Shown here piece by piece: positions 59,407-64,000 of a stretch of 64,000 nucleotides of DNA. The stretch is taken from positions 49,646,501-49,710,500 of the forward strand of contig CM075675.1 in assembly GCA_037962975.1 (NCBI GenBank), given 5' to 3'. The position numbers and the translations under genes were made by a program. This DNA comes from Clitoria ternatea (taxonomy: Eukaryota > Streptophyta > Magnoliopsida > Fabales > Fabaceae). Every line of letters begins with the position of its first letter. Position 1 is the first letter of the stretch. The notes below the pieces were generated by a model. It did not search any database. It was not told the origin of the DNA and saw nothing but the letters and a program-made list of their open reading frames with translations.

Positions 59407-62212
59407 TGTGGCATCCTAGGTCATTTTACATTTATTTTTATTCATTCGATTAAATTTTACAATAAATTTTCGCGATCAACAATTATAATTAAGTCATGAT
59501 TCAAAATAATATTTATGTTTCACTAAACATATTTAAAATAGTAAATAGTCTCAATTAAATCAAACAATTGAAGAAAGATGAGAAAACTAGTTAAATGGAA
59601 CGAAAGGAGGAAAAAGGGAATCAGGGGCACCTCGCTTGAGCGAGGCCCCAACTCGCTTAAGCGAGATCATGAATCTTCGCCTGAGCGAGTGCCCACTCGC
59701 TTGAGCAAGGTTTACATTTCATGCTTGGGCGAGCCACACTCACGCTTGGGCGAAAACATTCATACCTATCAGTCCTTACTTCGCTTGAGCGAGAATGTCT
59801 CGCTTGGGCGAATTAACTCCAGTAACTAAACTTTCCTCCTTCGCTCGAGCGAGTTGTATTCGCTCAAGCGAGATAGACACAGAACCAGTCCCTCTGCCTT
59901 TCGCTCAAGCAAGGCTCCACCCGCTTGAGCGAAAATCCTCCAGTGACTACCTCTGATACCTCAAATATCTCTCGCTTGAGCGGGAACCTTACCCGCTGGA
60001 GCGAGATGACTTCAGTAACCATTTACTCTACCCCTCGCTCAAGCGAGATTTAATCCGCTTGAGCGAATTTACACCAGTGACTATATGGGGGATACAGGAC
60101 ACGTTCGCTTGAGCGAACATACAGTTGGCTCGAGCGAATTATGCAGTTTATACATTAACACTGGAGATTCTCACACCAACCAGTAACCTAAGCATTCACA
60201 TGCATTATTTAGCCTAGTTCATCCATTTCCATACAATCAAATATGCACATGAGACTAATTTTGACTAAGCATACCCTCCAATCATGTTTCTAGTTCACCA
60301 AACACACCATGGATAAATTCATCATTCATTTGGCACATTATCTAACTACTAACAGCGCATATGTATGATTTTATCTTTCACTCTTCACATATGCAGACAA
60401 GACCTGGCCATAACGATAATATTGGCTCCACGCCATTATACATCCAACCCAAGGAAATTAGCATAACCCTCAACACTTCATAATCATGGTGACAATATAC
60501 CAAATTAATTTAACACACATAAACAACATCTAAATTCAACATACATAAATCACAACACACATTACACACATAGTTCATTTCATAAATTCCCTTCGCTTCT
60601 TGGCATCAATTCTCCGCTTGACGCATCTCCGGGGCTTCAACCTCCTCCCTGTCATTGGTTACTAAAATTAAAGAAACAACAGCAAGGGTGAGTGTTTGGT
60701 ATCATAATTAATATAGAATAACAATTTAAGAACAAGGAACATATTTACTAGTTTTTGTTTGTACCATTCATCTTACATCTTGTCCTCAATTTCTACTTAC
60801 CAATCAAGGATTCAATTCCAATTCTTTATCTCCAATTTGTCAATCACAATGAACAATCATCATAAAACACATTCATATCATTACACAATGTTAACAATAC
60901 ATCGAATAACACAACTGACTCTCATATCAAATCGACGCCTAGTATCCGGATACTAAAAGGATCGGCCTTCAGCTGGGGGTCCTGCTTGACACCCCATGAA
61001 CCCTGCTTGGTCCACTGAGTCCTACTTGACTCTCCTCCTCAACCACTGGGTCCTACTTGACCACTGGGTAGCTCAACTGGGCATAAACACCACGGGAGCC
61101 AGAAACGAGGGGCTGCACATACCGTCGGCCGTCCTACACCACATAATCACACAAGTATATTCATATTTCTCATATCATACTGCAAGTGGCCAGCAACAAA
61201 ACACATATTCATCAATTGGGCGACCTACTTGTCAAGCTCGTCATCACATTGCCACTAAACTCATCAAATCATCACAATTCTCATCACGTCATCCTCATAA
61301 TCATTACAAACCACACTCAATTTACATTCATACACATACTACTATTACGCATTATCAAATCTCATTATTTCCATGTTTCATTCAATGACTTAATTCAATC
61401 ATACTTACCTATTCTAATTAATTATAACCCGAACACCCCCCTTACCTTGGTTCCGAGCTCCGACGACTCGTTCTTGACGAGATTGGCGTTCTCTCAATGC
61501 TATGTCCAACGTCCTACGTTCGAAGTTAACACCCACTTCACCGTTTGATCCTCCGACGACTGTTTCGTTACCTACGGAGGTCGAAACGCAAAATCCGTCA
61601 ATGTTAAACCATCCACATTACTTTAAAAAGCCATTTTCAAGCTTCTACACACTAGAGGAGTAAGAAACGAAACTCATTTCCCCCATGCACGACACTTCGG
61701 CTTAACGGAGAAAATGAAAGAGCTACGAAAGCTTAATTTAAAAGACCCATTAGACTCACCTCGAAGCTACGGTCTCAAAAACGTAGTTAGCTTGAAGTTT
61801 CGGCGCAAGATTGACCTCCCCCTAGTGCATGCAGGTCACGGCAAGCATGGAGAGGAAGAAGAAAGCAAATCGCGTGAATGAAGAAGGAGAAGAAAGTGAA
61901 ACTTAAGGTTTTAATACCCAAGGGCGATTTGGTCATTTCCTATTTCAATTACATTTTCTTTTAAAAGTTTTAATTAAAACTTTCACCTTTACCTTTCACC
62001 CTTCACCTTTTACCCCATTGTAACTTCAAATTTACCTTCATTTATTCTTTTATAATTGATTAATCAAATAAATTTATTTATTCCCACAACATTTAATTAT
62101 TTCTAATTGCATTTTTAATACTAATAATTCCCAAAATTTCAATAAATCCTGTTGGGCAATTATTAATATTTTTCGCCAATTAAAACTTTTCTAAAATATT
62201 AGGGATGTTACA
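59407..62212 (-). repeat. 5' LTR of element C
   Basis: 2806 bp, nearly identical to 51900-54705. Differences include TGTGGCATCC versus TGTGACATCC at the plus-strand left end, and scattered single substitutions without indels. Confidence 0.95.
59634..60142. repeat. CTCGCTYRAGCGAG motif cluster in element C right LTR
   Basis: Copy of the cluster at 52127-52635, with a few arm or centre changes (for example 'cgcttgagcaagg' at about 59699 versus 'cgcttgagcgagg'). Confidence 0.9.
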
Positions 62213-62310
62213 TCTGTAATGCCCCGGCCGCTTTTCAGGAATGAACGACTCGCCCCACAGACCAACACGAGACCTTTCCAATGTGCTTTTGTCCTCACTC
62301 ACACATTTCC

Positions 62311-62390
62311 TGAGAACTTCCCAGGAGGTCACCCATCCCAGAATTACTCCAAGTTAAGCACGCTTAACTTTGGAGTTCTTAAGTGATAGG
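62311..62390 (-). other. 5S rRNA-derived promoter region, LTR copy 1
   Basis: Minus strand carries 'aaagttaagcgtgctt' (5S A-box region) and 'gggatgggtgacctcctggg' (C-box region), recognisable from plant 5S rRNA. The rest of 5S is diverged, so this is an RNA polymerase III promoter module, not a 5S gene. Confidence 0.9.
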
Positions 62391-62532
62391 CTACCGAAAA
62401 GGCTAATGCATTTGTTGGTATAGGTAGTACGAATTCATTTCTTTAAGCTATCCTCAACTGTATAGTCCCATACCTATACAGTCTTTGGATCCCTCTCATT
62501 CCGGTATGTATTCGATTCGTTCATGTGTCCCT

Positions 62533-62712
62533 CCCACTGGAAGCCTGCCAGGAGCCGCTCCTTGTCCGTGCCCATGCACCGGCGATCACTCCCCGCCCTC
62601 AACAGTGCCCGGGATGTCACATTCCCCACTGGAAGCCTGCCAGGAGCCGCTCCTTGTCCGTGTCCATGCACCGGCGATCACTCCCCACCCTCAACAGCGC
62701 CGGGATGTCACA
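62533..62712. repeat. ~91 bp tandem duplication at the LTR end, copy 1
   Basis: 62533-62621 and 62624-62712 are near-identical 89 bp units, each starting CCCACTGGAAGCCTGCC and ending GGGATGTCACA. A second pair lies in the other LTR at about 63101-63280. Confidence 0.92.
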
Positions 62713-62878
62713 TGCCCACCAGCTTCCGCCTGGTTCGTCCTCGAACCATACCATACTAGGAGAGGCTAGGCTCTGATACCACTGTAATGCCCCGGCCGCT
62801 TTTCAGGAATGAACGACTCGCCCCACAGACCAACACGAGACCTTTCCAATGTGCTTTTGTCCTCACTCACACATTTCC

Positions 62879-62958
62879 TGAGAACTTCCCAAGAGGTCAC
62901 CCATCCCAGAATTACTCCAAGTTAAGCACGCTTAACTTTGGAGTTCTTAAGTGATAGG
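62879..62958 (-). other. 5S rRNA-derived promoter region, LTR copy 2
   Basis: As in LTR copy 1, but the C-box segment has one change (plus strand 'cccaagaggtcaccc' instead of 'cccaggaggtcaccc'). Confidence 0.9.
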
Positions 62959-63280
62959 CTACCGAAAAGGCTAATGCATTTGTTGGTATAGGTAGTACGA
63001 ATTCATTTCTTTAAGCTATCCTCAACTGTATAGTCCCATACCTATACAGTCTTTGGATCCCTCTCATTCCGGTATGTATTCGATTCGTTCATGTGTCCCT
63101 CCCACTGGAAGCCTGCCAGGAGCCGCTCCTTGTCCGTGCCCATGCACCGGCGATCACTCCCCGCCCTCAACAGTGCCCGGGATGTCACATTCCCCGCTAG
63201 AAGCCTGCCAGGAGCCGCTCCTTGTCCGTGTCCATGCACCGGCGATCACTCCCCGCCCTCAACAGCGCCGGGATGTCACA

Positions 63281-64000
63281 GCAATTATCCGAAGAAAGGC
63301 CAGAGTTATGTACCAAACCTTAGTCAAAGACCAACCTTTGGAAACATCAATGAAGAAAGAATCTGAGAGGGATTCTTGGAGAAAAATTAACATGAACACA
63401 TTCCTCCAAAAAGTCTTTATCATTAGTGCATCTTACAAATACATTCAGATAATTTTTTAGACAATTAATGAACTTAAATTTTAATATTCTTATTAATCTT
63501 TGCAATGTTCTTTAGAAACCCATAAAATATTTACAATGATTTATTATAGACATTGCAACGAGGTTTAAAAATTTTGTTCATTAAAAGACTAAAGTCATTT
63601 AAAATAGAAGAACAGAAAAAGAAAGTTATTCAATTAATATCAATCATAACAATAAATTAGAATATTTACTTTAACTACTATAGGCATTATAGTAATAAAA
63701 TTTCATATTATTTTAAATTAATTTACCATTAATATAAAATAATAAAAAATAAAAACAATTCTTTATTGTAAACAAAAAGAAACTTATTTTAATAAACCAT
63801 ATGAAATAACTTATTAAAATAAATAAATAAAAATTATATGAGTCATAAGTAATTTTTATAACTTCTTTTAAGCTCATTCTTGATGGATTGAAATATTTAT
63901 AACAATTAAACAGTTTTAAATTTTTTTACATTATTTTAAAACATGACCACAAATAAGAACTTCACTAATAGAACATTTAAATTTAAAATTCTAAATATAT
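63281..64000. other. AT-rich sequence without a recognised gene
   Basis: Short frames only. The first ~180 bp has more balanced composition but no recognisable protein. The remainder is AT-rich non-coding DNA. Confidence 0.5.

Larger units (their letters stand above)
51900..62212 (-). mobile_element. Full-length Ty3/gypsy retrotransposon (element C), inactivated
   Basis: Two LTRs of exactly 2806 bp flank 4.7 kb of internal sequence coding gag-protease-RT-RNase H-integrase in that order on the minus strand (chromovirus-type order). Reading minus, a primer-binding site TGGTATCATAGC lies beside the 5' LTR (about 59396-59407) and a polypurine tract AGGGGGAGTGGA beside the 3' LTR (about 54706-54717). 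By eye the LTRs differ at about 20 positions (roughly 0.7%), indicating recent insertion. The pol frame is broken by four stops and a frameshift. No TSD is visible: left flank ACAAT, right flank TCTGT, where another element begins. Confidence 0.93.
62215..63280 (-). mobile_element. Cassandra-type TRIM retrotransposon with 5S rRNA-derived LTRs
   Basis: Two 498 bp LTRs (62215-62712 and 62783-63280) flank only 70 bp. On the minus strand the internal region starts with GTGGTATCAGAGCC (initiator tRNA-Met primer-binding site) and ends with a purine-rich GCTGGTGGGCA before the 3' LTR. No coding capacity: a terminal-repeat retrotransposon in miniature. The LTRs hold a 5S rRNA-like segment, the defining mark of Cassandra. 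About four LTR differences are visible, so it is young. Flanks ACATC and GCAAT do not match. Confidence 0.92.

Noticed and set aside
62311..62390. Possible functional 5S rRNA gene
   Set aside because: Only the internal promoter boxes match; the 5' part and spacer are not 5S, and the segment sits inside an LTR with TRIM structure.
62485..62769. Overlapping proline/serine-rich frames in all phases
   Set aside because: They are inside the Cassandra LTR and its 91 bp duplication; the GC-rich sequence is open by composition.

Overview
This window is plant nuclear DNA: intron-rich genes with GT/AG splice sites, a plastid-derived fragment, and long stretches of LTR retrotransposon. Gene content and repeat style suggest a dicot, most likely a legume (inference; no species-diagnostic sequence was checked). 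Only two host protein-coding genes are supported. The rest is a pile-up of transposable elements, many of which can be delimited by target-site duplications (TSDs).

Left part (1-11.3 kb): part of a ~2 kb interspersed repeat and a psbD fragment of organellar origin; then a complete seven-exon cysteine-rich receptor-like kinase (CRK) gene on the minus strand (7878 to 1685, 669 aa); then a solo LTR with a perfect TSD (8679-9481) and a probable LTR plus non-coding internal region of a Tat/Athila-like element.

13-24 kb: a ~2 kb interspersed repeat split by two solo LTRs of one family in opposite orientation (13469-15698 and 15902-18422), a third truncated copy of that LTR, a second copy of the ~2 kb repeat, and one end of a CACTA transposon.

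25.5-35.9 kb: a complete 17-exon gene for an SPT6-type transcription elongation factor (1888 aa). It is a divergent paralogue with a reduced N terminus and a large tandemly repeated WG/GW-rich tail. An intron carries a decayed duplicate of one of its own exons.

36.7-51.1 kb: a degenerate Ty1/copia element interrupted three times. Two insertions lie 5 bp apart in its coding region: a ~4.25 kb solo LTR (39419-43670, TSD ACAGG) and a 6.5 kb retrotransposon with 2.5 kb LTRs and a gag gene but no pol (43681-50211, TSD YGGCT), i.e. a TR-GAG type non-autonomous element.

51.9-63.3 kb: a full-length, recently inserted Ty3/gypsy element on the minus strand (51900-62212; two 2806 bp LTRs; gag, protease, RT, RNase H, integrase, chromodomain-like end), inactivated by stops that look like C-to-T changes and by a frameshift. 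Next to it is a Cassandra-type TRIM (62215-63280) whose 498 bp LTRs carry 5S rRNA-derived promoter boxes. No CRISPR array, prokaryotic operon, functional tRNA or functional rRNA gene was recognised.
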